Shown: piece after piece, positions 16,924 through 26,500 of the stretch
Layout: the number at the start of each line of letters is the position of its first letter
Position numbering within the stretch: the stretch's first letter is position 1
NCBI RefSeq assembly: GCF_004375085.3
Contig: NZ_SNAQ03000003.1
Span: forward strand, 62,001-126,000
Source: Lewinella sp. W8
GTDB lineage: Bacteria; Bacteroidota; Bacteroidia; Chitinophagales; Saprospiraceae
Length of the DNA: 64,000 bases
Reading direction: 5' to 3'
Translations under genes and position numbers: made by a program
Notes under the pieces: generated by a model
What the model was told of the DNA's origin: nothing
The model's database searches: none
What the model saw: the letters and a program-made list of their open reading frames with translations, nothing else

Positions 16924-17730
16924 ATGGATAAGCAACTGAAAAGGGAACTCTTTGACCTCATCGCCGACGACAAGCTGGACGAGGCAATTGAGAAATTGCA
17001 GGACACCCTTCCCATGGATCATCCTTCCTTCATGCAGGTGATCAAACTGGCCCGTCGATTCCGGGAACTGGAAAGGAACACCCAGGACGCCATCATTGCG
17101 CTGGACGATGCCAGTCTGGCGAAGAACCAGATTTCCCATTCGCTGATCGGTATCCTTCAGGGAGTAGAAAATCGCCGTACGGATTCGTCTGCTGCCACGC
17201 CTGCGCCGCAGGCGCAGGAGAACCCGGCACCTGCGCATCGTCGCATTCTACCAAGAATCGACGATCCCGACGAGCCTAGCGGAACTCGGGAGCGTCGCCC
17301 CCCACCAACTGCTGCCGACCCCAGTGATGATGCTGCGGAAACGGAGCCAAACTTCTCTACGGCTTCCGCCGCCGCAGAGGGCAAGCTCGGATTTTTTGGG
17401 GACGTGACCTACGGTGGCTCCCCCAGTAAAAAAGAAACCGTGATCGAACTGCGGCACGGCTACGGGAAAACCTACCAGATGTGCCTGGAAGCCACCAAAC
17501 AGGCCGGCTTCAAGATGGAAACGGCCGACCGGACGGGGGGACAACTTACCGCCAGTTCCCCGGCTAATTTCATTACTTCCTTCGGCGAAAAACTACTGTT
17601 CTTTCTTACCCCCATTGACCGGGCGCGCACCCGAATACACATCATCGTGGACGCCCAGCTGCCGACGACCGTATTTGACTGGGGCCGGAACAAGAACAAG
17701 CTGAATGCCGTCCTGAGCCACCTCCGTTAA
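16924..17730 (+). CDS. EAD11-like domain fused to a small C-terminal alpha/beta domain
   Basis: The 268-aa protein begins with a helical domain (about 5-85) similar in pattern to the EAD11-like domains at 5230-6075 and 30356-31450. It shows L-F-D-L-I-A-D-D-K-L-D-E-A-I, then V-I-K-L-A-R-R-F-R-E-L-E-R, and ends at V-E-N-R. A Pro/Ala/Glu-rich linker (about 86-150) follows; part is encoded by GC-rich repeats. The C-terminal domain (about 155-268) has a helix with G-F-K-M-E, strand-rich T-A-S-S-P-A-N-F and a final D-W-G-R-N-K-N-K-L-N motif. I know similar D-W-G-K-N-type domains only as uncharacterised modules. Its stop overlaps that of the convergent threonine aldolase gene. An adaptor role is inferred. 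Confidence 0.72.
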   Translation: MDKQLKRELFDLIADDKLDEAIEKLQDTLPMDHPSFMQVIKLARRFRELERNTQDAIIALDDASLAKNQISHSLIGILQGVENRRTDSSAATPAPQAQENPAPAHRRILPRIDDPDEPSGTRERRPPPTAADPSDDAAETEPNFSTASAAAEGKLGFFGDVTYGGSPSKKETVIELRHGYGKTYQMCLEATKQAGFKMETADRTGGQLTASSPANFITSFGEKLLFFLTPIDRARTRIHIIVDAQLPTTVFDWGRNKNKLNAVLSHLR

Positions 17731-18749
17731 TCTTCAAGTGAGGTCAGGGTTTCGAGCACGTAATCAATCATGGGTTCGGTGACGTCGAGGTGGGTGGTGA
17801 AGCGGACGGTCTGCGGTCCGAAGGGGACGGCCTGAATGCCCCGTTCCGCCAGTTGGTCCAGGAAATCGCTGGCCTGACGATCACCGGCCAGGTGGAAGAT
17901 ACAGATGTTGGTCTCGGCCCGCTCTACGGCCTTGACGTAGGGCATCCGTTCGAGGGTGGCGGCCAGTCGTCTGGCGCGCGCATTGTCTTCGGCCAGCCGG
18001 TCTACGTGGTGCTGCAGGGCGAAGTGCCCGGCCGCGGCGAGGTAACCCGCCTGCCGCATGCCGCCGCCGATCACCTTGCGGTAGCGACGGGCCCGATCAA
18101 TCAACTCCTGGGGCCCCAACAGCAGACTCCCCACGGGAGCCCCGAGGCCCTTGCTCAGGCAGATGGAAATGGTGTCGAAGGTTGCCCCCCAGTCGGCGGG
18201 ACTTTCACCGGTTTCCACCAGCGCATTGAACAGCCGGGCACCATCCAGGTGGGCGGCCAGGCCATGCTCCCTGGCTTCTTTTACGAGTTCCCGGGCCTCC
18301 GGGAGCCGATAAATACTGCCACCGCCTTTGTTACAGGTGTTCTCAAGGACCAGCAACCGACTGATCGGAAGCCAGTCGTAGCGGGGTTTCACCGCCGCGG
18401 CTACCTGACCGGGAAGAATTTTTCCGCGTTCCCCCTGGATCAGATTGAGCGATACGCTGGAAATCATGCTGTACACCCCGCCTTCGTACTGGAAAATGTG
18501 ACTCTTTTCTTCACAAATTACCTCGTCGAGGGCCTGGGTATGGCACTTAATGGCCAATTGATTGGTCATGGTGCCGGAGGGACAAAACAGGGCGGCTTCC
18601 ATACCAAAGAGGTTGGCGGCAAACTCTTCCAGGGTATTCACGGTGGGATCCTGGCGGAAGACGTCATCGCCGACGGTGGCGGCGAACATGGCCTGGAGCA
18701 TTTCGGGCGTAGGCCGGGTGGCCGTATCGGAAGTCAGGTTTACTTGCAT
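17727..18749 (-). CDS. ltaE: Low-specificity L-threonine aldolase
   Basis: The 340-aa PLP enzyme shows the family start L-T-S-D-T-A-T-R-P-T at residues 4-13, the H-L-D-G-A-R-L-F-N segment, and the PLP-binding Lys in C-L-S-K-G-L-G-A-P-V-G-S near residue 198. It cleaves threonine or allo-threonine to glycine and acetaldehyde, feeding glycine and one-carbon metabolism. Full family length. Its stop codon overlaps the stop of the convergent gene by four bases. The start is ATG. Confidence 0.92.
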   Translation of the reverse strand: MQVNLTSDTATRPTPEMLQAMFAATVGDDVFRQDPTVNTLEEFAANLFGMEAALFCPSGTMTNQLAIKCHTQALDEVICEEKSHIFQYEGGVYSMISSVSLNLIQGERGKILPGQVAAAVKPRYDWLPISRLLVLENTCNKGGGSIYRLPEARELVKEAREHGLAAHLDGARLFNALVETGESPADWGATFDTISICLSKGLGAPVGSLLLGPQELIDRARRYRKVIGGGMRQAGYLAAAGHFALQHHVDRLAEDNARARRLAATLERMPYVKAVERAETNICIFHLAGDRQASDFLDQLAERGIQAVPFGPQTVRFTTHLDVTEPMIDYVLETLTSLED

Positions 18750-18786
18750 GCTTGAGTTTGAATCAACGGTAAGGTAGTAAAGCTGA

Positions 18787-19368
18787 TCAAGCCTGCTTCA
18801 ATTTGCCGGAAAACTGCTTACGAAATTTGCTCACCTTCGGGGTGATGACGAAGGTACAGTAGGAGTTGCGGTTGCCCACCTTGTTGTAGTAATCCTGATG
18901 GTAGTCTTCGGCGGCGTAGAAAACCTCGTGCGGATGCAACTCCGTCACCGCCGGAGCATCGTAGAGGTTCGGTACGATATTGGCCATAACGTCTTCGGCA
19001 ATTTCCTTTTGTGCTTCCGTCGTGTAGAAGATGGCGCTCCGATACTGTGGCCCCTTATCGTTGCCCTGTCGGTTGGGCGTAGTCGGATCGTGGGTGGCGA
19101 AGAACACCTCGATGACTTCCCGGGTTGAAATGACGGAAGGATCGAATTCCACCAGAACAACTTCTACGTGATCGGTGGTTTTGGAGCAGACGGCCTCGTA
19201 GTTTGCGGTCGCCTCGTCTCCACCGGAATAGCCACTGACCACTCGTTTGATGCCCTGGAGCTCAACGTAAACCGCCTCAACGCACCAAAAACACCCTCCA
19301 CCGAGGATGATGGTTTCGTGGTTTGGGGTATTGTCAACTGCTTTTACAACTTCTGCAAAATGTGCCAT
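18787..19368 (-). CDS. msrA: Peptide-methionine (S)-S-oxide reductase
   Basis: The 193-aa protein carries the MsrA catalytic motif G-C-F-W-C with catalytic Cys26, followed by the family blocks S-G-Y-S-G-G, Y-E-x-V-C and T-D-H-V-E-V. H-D-P-T-T-P-N-R-Q-G-N-D and Q-Y-R-S-A-I are also present. It reduces methionine-S-sulfoxide in oxidised proteins. No signal peptide is seen, so it is cytoplasmic. It stands 37 bases upstream of the threonine aldolase gene on the same strand and may be co-transcribed with it. Confidence 0.95.
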   Translation of the reverse strand: MAHFAEVVKAVDNTPNHETIILGGGCFWCVEAVYVELQGIKRVVSGYSGGDEATANYEAVCSKTTDHVEVVLVEFDPSVISTREVIEVFFATHDPTTPNRQGNDKGPQYRSAIFYTTEAQKEIAEDVMANIVPNLYDAPAVTELHPHEVFYAAEDYHQDYYNKVGNRNSYCTFVITPKVSKFRKQFSGKLKQA

Positions 19369-19580
19369 GATCGGGGAGTTTTTATTGATGTGTTGCTTCC
19401 CGGAAAGGGGAGAACACGGGAGCTCTTGGTAAATCCCCCGAGGGCGAGAATAGTTTTATGCGGAGCCCCAGAGTTTTGGTTCAACTACGGTTTTTGTCGC
19501 CCAATGTTGCCTACCTTTATTCTTCCCATTTACTCCGGTTTCCTGATCCGGGGCCATAACTGCCTTCTAACCAGCCCCAG

Positions 19581-22433
19581 GTGCAAAAAATCTTGACGCA
19601 TATCTTTCGAGCTCGTCCCGGAGAATGGGGGGCGATCTTGTTTTTGCAGGCGCTGATTTTCCTGATCATTGCCGTACTGCTGATCGTTAAGCCGACGGCC
19701 AGTGCGTTGTTCCTGTCGGAATATACTGCCGCGGGCTTACCCTATATGTTCATCCTTACGGGACTGGTGGCCGCCGTGGTCGCCACCGGGTATTCCTACG
19801 CCCTGCGGTACTATAGCCTGCTGCGGGTCATGGTAGCCAGTCTGGTGCTTTGCCAGCTCGTGCTAATCATCTGCGTATACCTGATGCAGTATCCGGTCTT
19901 CCGGCCGGGAGTAGCGATTACCCTGTACTTATGGGTCGGAATTTTCGGGGTTCTGGCGGCCAGCCAATTCTGGACGATGGCCAATTTCGTGTTTGACGTC
20001 CGTCAGGCCAAGCGTTTGTTTGGCCTCGTGGGGGCGGGCGCCATCGCCGGCGGAATTACGGGCGGCTACCTGACGACCCTGCTGGCCCGGCCCATCGGGG
20101 CCCGTTATCTGGTCCTGCTGGCTGCACTCCTCCTGATTTTGTGCCTCGTGCTGACCATCGTGATCTGGCAACGCTTTGTTAAGGTGCGCCGTAGTAAGCT
20201 GAGCCGGAGGAAAACCACCGCCGAGGAAAAGGCGGCACCCCACAAACTGATTTTCCAGAGCCGCTACCTGATGCTCCTCTGTGGAATCGTGGCCATGAGC
20301 GTGATCGTAGCCAAAATGGTCGACTATCAGTTCAGTGCCCTTGCCTCCCAACGGTTTGGCGACGAAGACCGGCTGGCGGCCTTCTTCGGCTTCTGGTATT
20401 CGGGTTTCAACATCATTGCTCTCGTCATCCAGTTGACGCTCACCCACCGGGTGGTGAATCTGGTGGGCGTAAGCGGCGCACTGTTGTTTCTGCCGGGTGG
20501 ACTGGGACTCGGTGCGCTGGTCATGCTGTTTGTGCCGGGACTGGGTGCCGCCACCTTCAGCCGCGCCGTGGACGGGAGCCTGAAACAAAGCCTGAGCCGT
20601 GCCAGTGCCGAAATGCTGTTCCTGCCCATTGACGAGGAAACGAAAAAGCGGGTGAAAACCTACATCGATGTTTTCGTGGATACCGTTGCCGGTGGCATCG
20701 GTGGCCTTTCCCTGATTTTCCTGACCAAAGCCCTTGGCGTTTCGGCCACTATGATCAGCTGGTTTGTTTTGATCATCGTAATCATCTGGCTGGTGCTCGT
20801 GTTGCTCATCCGGGAAGAATACATGGATGCTTTTCGGGAGCAGTTGGCGCATCTGCAACCCAAAAAAGAGCGCAGCAGAATGCGTAGCCGACACCGGAAG
20901 ATTATGGCCAGTTTCCTCAAGGTACTGGAAGAGGGAAAGCTGAGCGCCCACGAAAAAGAGCTGCTTTACGTACTCGACCGATCCGATGCCCTGCCGGAAA
21001 AGGCCATCGAAGCCCCCATTCGCCAATTGCTGCAGCACCCTTCGGCGAACATCCGCACCCGCGTCATCCGGAACCTGTACCTGCAGCCCCACACCGATTT
21101 TCTGAGCGAAATTTTGTGGCTGACCGAGGACGAAGACCCCAGCGTCCGGGCCGCGGCCTTCGAGTACCTGTTTTCCCGCACGGACCCCGGCGTGGCGGCA
21201 CTGGGTGCCCCTTTTCTAATGATGCCCGATCCCCACATCGCCGGCAGTGCACTGGTCGCGCTGGTCACCGAAGCGGCCATCAATCCCAAGATTTTCGAAG
21301 ACTGGCAGGTCGAGCAGAAACTTCGGGAAAAGATCAACCAGCTCGATGAAATGGACCCACCGGAACGGGAACAATGGTATCCCTATCTGCTGAGGGCCAG
21401 CAGTTGGTCCAAGTTTGAGTTGGGGCGGAACTTCATTGAGCGGAGCCTGGAACACGAGGATCCGGACCTGGTCCGGATGGCCATCGTAGCGGCCGGAGAG
21501 GCCAACCACGAAGATCTGATTCCTCCGCTGTTGCACCTTATCGTTCGGCCCAAACTGCGCAAAAACGTGATCGGGGCGCTGGAGCAATACGGAGCCGGAT
21601 TTACGGGCGTGCTTCCGGATATGATCAGGTCGGGCAAGCTATCCATTGAACAAATCCGCCGGTTACCCTCGATTCTTTGTCGGATGGATAGCCGGGCAGC
21701 CGTTGAATTGCTGCTCGACCTTCCCCGGCGTTACGTTCCCCTGGACATCGAAACCCGCTGGGAATCAATTCGTGGACTGAACATCATCCAACGGGATTTC
21801 CCCAATCGGAACATTCCCAACTGGAAAGTGCAGTACCTGCTTACTACGGAGGTCCGTCGCTATGACCGTCTGCAACAAGCCCTGTCCCTGCATCTGGATT
21901 TGCTCTCCTTCGGGCACTCGGAGGCCGAAATCGGATCCCGCCGGGGTATGATCAACCTGCTGAACCAACGTCTATCGGGAGGTTTTGACCGCATTATGCG
22001 TCTGCTCGGGATGCTCTATCCGCCCATCGACATCATTCCCGTACAACGCGCTCTGCAAGACGAGACCAGAAAGATCCAATTAAATGGTCTGGAGTTTTTG
22101 GACAATCTGCTCAATATTAACCACAAAAGGCTGTTGATGCCCACGCTGGAAATGCGGCAGCAACTCGCCCTGAAGACGGGTAATGAAGTAGTCGCAACCG
22201 ACGAACGGACCTTGCGCAAAGAGGAGTTTCGGGTATTGCGGCAATCACTACAGGGTAACGACGAACGCATCATTTTGGCCAGCCTGCACCTCATCGTGCA
22301 GTTGGCAGACACCAACTATCTGCCGCTGCTTCGGGCGAAAAGCCAGGAAAGCAAATTGTCTCCTCGCATCACCAGTGCCAGTCGGGAATCACTGATCAAG
22401 CTTCGGGAGGCGCTGTTGATGCGCCAGCACTAG
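19581..22433 (+). CDS. ADP/ATP-carrier-like (NTP transporter) membrane protein with HEAT-repeat tail
   Basis: The 950-aa protein starts at GTG 19581. The first 415 residues hold about 11-12 membrane spans with the look of the bacterial/plastid ATP:ADP translocase family within the MFS superfamily. W-T-M-A-N-F-V-F-D-V-R-Q-A-K-R-L-F-G with a following G-A-G-A-I-A-G-G is typical. A cytoplasmic region (about 430-950) follows, built of helical pairs with HEAT-like spacing, for example V-R-A-A-A-F-E-Y-L and I-R-T-R-V-I-R-N-L. Classic energy parasites use the transporter alone. In free-living Bacteroidota this fused form is known but its substrate is not. I would not assume ATP import. Confidence 0.82.
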   Translation: MQKILTHIFRARPGEWGAILFLQALIFLIIAVLLIVKPTASALFLSEYTAAGLPYMFILTGLVAAVVATGYSYALRYYSLLRVMVASLVLCQLVLIICVYLMQYPVFRPGVAITLYLWVGIFGVLAASQFWTMANFVFDVRQAKRLFGLVGAGAIAGGITGGYLTTLLARPIGARYLVLLAALLLILCLVLTIVIWQRFVKVRRSKLSRRKTTAEEKAAPHKLIFQSRYLMLLCGIVAMSVIVAKMVDYQFSALASQRFGDEDRLAAFFGFWYSGFNIIALVIQLTLTHRVVNLVGVSGALLFLPGGLGLGALVMLFVPGLGAATFSRAVDGSLKQSLSRASAEMLFLPIDEETKKRVKTYIDVFVDTVAGGIGGLSLIFLTKALGVSATMISWFVLIIVIIWLVLVLLIREEYMDAFREQLAHLQPKKERSRMRSRHRKIMASFLKVLEEGKLSAHEKELLYVLDRSDALPEKAIEAPIRQLLQHPSANIRTRVIRNLYLQPHTDFLSEILWLTEDEDPSVRAAAFEYLFSRTDPGVAALGAPFLMMPDPHIAGSALVALVTEAAINPKIFEDWQVEQKLREKINQLDEMDPPEREQWYPYLLRASSWSKFELGRNFIERSLEHEDPDLVRMAIVAAGEANHEDLIPPLLHLIVRPKLRKNVIGALEQYGAGFTGVLPDMIRSGKLSIEQIRRLPSILCRMDSRAAVELLLDLPRRYVPLDIETRWESIRGLNIIQRDFPNRNIPNWKVQYLLTTEVRRYDRLQQALSLHLDLLSFGHSEAEIGSRRGMINLLNQRLSGGFDRIMRLLGMLYPPIDIIPVQRALQDETRKIQLNGLEFLDNLLNINHKRLLMPTLEMRQQLALKTGNEVVATDERTLRKEEFRVLRQSLQGNDERIILASLHLIVQLADTNYLPLLRAKSQESKLSPRITSASRESLIKLREALLMRQH

Positions 22434-22444
22434 CCCCGGTGAGG

Positions 22445-23341
22445 CTACTGTACGTCCACCATGCGGTAGGCTTCGATCACTTTCATTTCTCCGGACTTTC
22501 CACCCTCACTATTCCCGTGTTCCATGCCCAGAATGCCGCGGAAACCCTTGTCGTGAATGTGCTGCAACACGTTACCGTAGTTGATTTCCCCCGTGGTGGG
22601 TTCTTTCCGCCCCGGATTGTCCCCGATCTGGTAGTAGGCGATTTCATCCCAGGCTAGATCGATGTTCGGGATCAGGTTCCCTTCCTGGATTTGCTGGTGG
22701 TAGATGTCGAAGAGAATTTTGCAGGCCGGGCTGTCCACGGCCTTACAGATTTCGTAGGCCTGAGCGGCCTTGGTCAGGAAGAGGCCGGGGTGGTCCCGGT
22801 AGTTGAGGGGCTCCAACACCATCACCAGCCCGTGGGGCTCCAGAATGGCGGCCCCCTGCTTGAGGGTCTCCACTACGTTGGCCGTCTGGTAGCCCATTTC
22901 CAGGCGCATATTGACGAAGCCGGGCACCACCGTCATCCAGGTCGCATGGCAGCGTTTGGCTACCTCCACGGACTCCCTGATGCTTTGCAGAAAAGCGTCC
23001 CGGTGTTCTCCCGCACCGAGGGTGAGGGTGGGCTGGGTCCAGTTAATTTTGTTGGCCACAAATACCCCCATACGCATGTCGCGTTTGGCCAGCAGCTCGC
23101 CGATTTTCTTCTGCACGTCGACGTCCCGGTTGGGCATGCCGTTATCCTCCCAGGCGGTGAAGCCCATGTCCGCCGACCAGCGGATTTGATCCAGGATATC
23201 ATCTCCGGCGTGATGCTTGAACATATTATGGTGGGGGGCAAAGGCAGCGGTAAATTTTTCGGCCTTCACGGAGGCGATGGAGGGGGAGGCGGCCACAAAG
23301 GGCAGGCCAGCGGTTAGCTTGAGCGCATCACGGCGTTGCAT
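22445..23341 (-). CDS. Tat-exported hydroxypyruvate isomerase-like TIM-barrel protein
   Basis: The 298-aa precursor begins M-Q-R-R-D-A-L-K-L, a twin-arginine signal, with hydrophobic core to about residue 22. The rest is an AP-endonuclease-2-type TIM barrel as in hydroxypyruvate isomerase. It carries metal ligands in V-L-E-P-L-N-Y, the I-L-F-D-I-Y-H-Q-Q block, Q-I-G-D-N-P-G-R-x-E-P and a terminal G-M-E-H-G. Substrate outside the cytoplasm is unlikely to be hydroxypyruvate; a sugar or polyol isomerase/epimerase is more plausible. It starts with ATG. Confidence 0.85.
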   Translation of the reverse strand: MQRRDALKLTAGLPFVAASPSIASVKAEKFTAAFAPHHNMFKHHAGDDILDQIRWSADMGFTAWEDNGMPNRDVDVQKKIGELLAKRDMRMGVFVANKINWTQPTLTLGAGEHRDAFLQSIRESVEVAKRCHATWMTVVPGFVNMRLEMGYQTANVVETLKQGAAILEPHGLVMVLEPLNYRDHPGLFLTKAAQAYEICKAVDSPACKILFDIYHQQIQEGNLIPNIDLAWDEIAYYQIGDNPGRKEPTTGEINYGNVLQHIHDKGFRGILGMEHGNSEGGKSGEMKVIEAYRMVDVQ

Positions 23342-23409
23342 AATCGAAGAGTTTGGATGAAGGTAGAGTAGAAGAAGAATATGAAGCTGGCTATGTTACC
23401 ACGGGCGTT

Positions 23410-23433
23410 GCCCCCGGCAGAGCATAAGGGGGC
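23410..23433. terminator. Possible hairpin downstream of the 1943-aa gene
   Basis: Six-base GC arms GCCCCC and GGGGGC enclose a 12-base loop about 90 bases past the stop of the large minus-strand gene. There is no T-tract, so it may slow rather than end transcription. Confidence 0.3.
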
Positions 23434-23524
23434 CGACCTTTTGTCGCGGACGCAGGTGCCGGCTTTAGGCCAGGACGCCAGCCAGGTTGAGGTACCCTGA
23501 AATACTGGTTGGGCTACCTGCAGG

Positions 23525-26500
23525 CTACCGGTTATCGATCAGGCTTCCCGCTTTTCCGTTATATCCCCGTCCTCCCGTGTTGCCTTCCCGGCCCGGTGCC
23601 CCCGGTTTCTGGAAATTAGTGGGGCAGGGGGGGAGCACCCTGGGCTCCGCGGCGTTGCCACCGCGACCACCCTGGCCACCCTGTCCGCCCCGGCCACTGA
23701 TGCCGGGGTTGGCGCTGAACTTGATCAGTTGATTAAGGTTGGTCGCCCCCGAATATTTTAGCGGGAAGCCAAAGCGCTCAATGACCAGGTTACCACCGTT
23801 TCCACCGTTACCACCGCGGCCACCCTGGCCCCCTGCGCCACCGGATCCGGCGGGGCAAAGCAGCGCACAGCTGCCGTTACCTCCCCGGCCACCCTGACCT
23901 CCATCTCCACCCTGACCACCGTTCTGGCCATCCAGGGTTACGACCATTCCGTCGAGGCGGAGAATCGTGGCAAAATTAATGCGCAGGTTGGGCCCGGACT
24001 GTCCGTCCACGCCGTCCCGGCCGGCCTGGCCCGGGCGCCCCTGAGCGCAGTCCGCGCCGGCGTTAGCACCATTACTGCCGGGAGAGGCTTGACGCGCAAC
24101 GGATTTTTCACTTGTGATCTGCAGCACGCCGTCAATGTCTACACTTTCGGCAATGATGATGAATTCCCGCACGTCAGCGGCCAGTTCGATCACGGCGTCA
24201 CCCTCCACAATGAAGCGGTCCACCCGCAGGGGAGAGGCCGCCTGGGTTAATCGACGGCGTTCGCCGGAACGTAAAATAAACGTACTGGCGTTGGCTTCCC
24301 GCGGTAGGCGGATGGTGAGGTAACCTGCGTCCGCGGAGGGCGGCCCCTGTTGGGTCTGTGGCGTCCGCTGCACGGGGTCGCGAAGATTGACCGTACGGTC
24401 CTGATATCCGGAATAGGAGGCGGTCACGAGGAGGTCTTCTTCCCCTGCTTCGGGGACGCTCAGCTGGTAAATTCCCGTAATCTCATCGGTATTCACCACT
24501 TCCTGCGAGTTCCCCCGCTCCACCACCAGGCGGGCACCGGTAATCACACTACCGTCGGCATCATCCACCACCTGGATGATGATATTATTGGCGGAGGGAT
24601 TGTCAATGGGGGGCGAGGTCGACTGGAAATACAGGGGAACGGTGCTCGAGGAAAGATCCTCTGCCGCAATTAACTGGAAGCCATATCCGGCAGGAGAAAT
24701 CAAATAGCCCGAGACTTCTTCGGGGGTTGGGGCCAATTCAATTACCCCGCTGGGGGTCGTGATGAGAGAAATGGCGGGAAGCGGGTTCTGTCGATTTCTC
24801 AGGAATGAAGCCAGTCGGGTTCTGAGATTGGGAGCCGTTTCTCCCCGACGGATGGGATACACAACCACTCCGGCTCCGGCAATGGGCTGTCGGGTGGTTT
24901 CGTCCAGGAGTTTTATCAGGAGCCTGGTCTCCTCGGTCGTGGTTTGCGGGGGCTGCTGTACGGGAACCTGCTGGGTGGGTGCCCAGACGTGACGGAAGGC
25001 AATGGTCTTTGCGGCTTCGGTCACCCAGTCCCCCGCCTTAAATTCCTCGATGATCACCCGCAAAGAATCAGAAGTTCCCTCAAAATCACCGCCTTCCAAA
25101 TCGATGGACGCCGTGGTGAGGTCCGGGTCAATTTCGATGGGAAATAAGTCAGGACTTTCCCCACTGGCAATTACCGCCAGAATACCCCTTCGCTGTGAGG
25201 TGGAAGACTGGAGGTAATAGCTGGTGGTAATTCTTAACCCTCCGTCCGCTAATTCGGCTCCGTTGATGTCCACTACCCGGGTGGCCTCCCGGTCCAGCAA
25301 GGTGGCGAGGTTTGGCCGGTAAGACAGGGTGTCGAAGTATTGATCCCACATACCTCCGGAATAATCTTCCCGCAACCGGTTCTTGGCCACGTTGGAACCT
25401 TCCTCCGCCCGGATGGCGTAATACCGCATCAGTCCGCCCAAATGCCCGAAATTAAGCTGCATGCCAAGTAATTCTGCATTGGTGGAATCGATACTGAAGT
25501 TGATCTGCCGTTCGTACCAGTGCAGGAGCAGCCCCCAGAAATTATCGTCATCCCCCAGCGTATCCAGTCCGGGAAGATGCTCGGTATTGAAGAATTCGGC
25601 GCACTCGTTGTAGATGCCGATGAGCTGGTTGATCTCGGCCAGGGTGTATCGGCCATCAGGGTAGGCCTCCTGGGCCTCCACGATCTTGTCCTTGAAGGTG
25701 GCGTACTCTCCGTTGTCGTAGGCCGTCAGGGCCTGTACGTGCGCTCGGGCGTAATCACTGGTCGGCCCCCGGTCTTCGGCAATCAAATCCAGTACCGGAT
25801 AGTCCTCCATGGCCGAATACAAATCCTGAGTATTGTGCCACCGGTACAGCGCGAAGAGCAGGAAAAGCACAATCCAGAAGCTCACCCCGATCATCATCGG
25901 AAACCACTTCGGTTTGTCAAAGGTAATTTCTTCTTCTTCCTCTTCCGGAGCGTCTTTTTCACCCAGATTCGTAGGCTCGGGACGGAAATATTCCTCGAGG
26001 GTGGGGGGCTCCGAAAGGGTTTGCTCGGGGGAAATGTTGGAGGATTGCGCGCGCTCGGAAACGTAATCGTCCAGCTTTGCGGCCAGGGCCAGCAGCCCGT
26101 CGGCGAGATTTTGTTCCCCGAAGCGGAAGGGGGTTGATTTGGTGGTCGCTCGTTGCTTGGTCTGCTTGAGCGGCGGCGGACTGCTCATCTTCAGGATGGA
26201 CAGGTTCTGGTCCCTTAAACGCTCATGTTCTTCGGCGTACTGCGGCGCACGTTCATTGATGAATCCCGCCAGGTAGCCCAGCGCCTGGGTGTACTGTTTT
26301 CTCTCTACAAAGGCTTCCACGATTACGCTGGGGAGCTCTTCGCTGGCCGGCTCTTGCCCGGCCGTCGCCTGGCCGGCCTCCGCCTGGCGAAGCAGTTCCA
26401 GCAGGCCCATCGCGGCTCGGTTCCGTTCTATTTCCTTTTCCTGGTAGGCGATCATCCCGGAGCGCCAGCGTTTCTCCAGGTCTGCTGCCTGGTTCTGTAA

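Noticed and set aside
17790-18755. 321-codon plus-strand frame opposite threonine aldolase
   Set aside because: Antisense of a complete PLP enzyme; Gly/Gln/His-rich artefact.
19929-21092. 387-codon frame antisense to the carrier-HEAT gene
   Set aside because: Gln/His/Asp-rich antisense artefact without domain.
23650-23930. Gly-rich region as a separate PE_PGRS-like gene
   Set aside because: It is in frame with the 1943-aa protein and contiguous with upstream modules.
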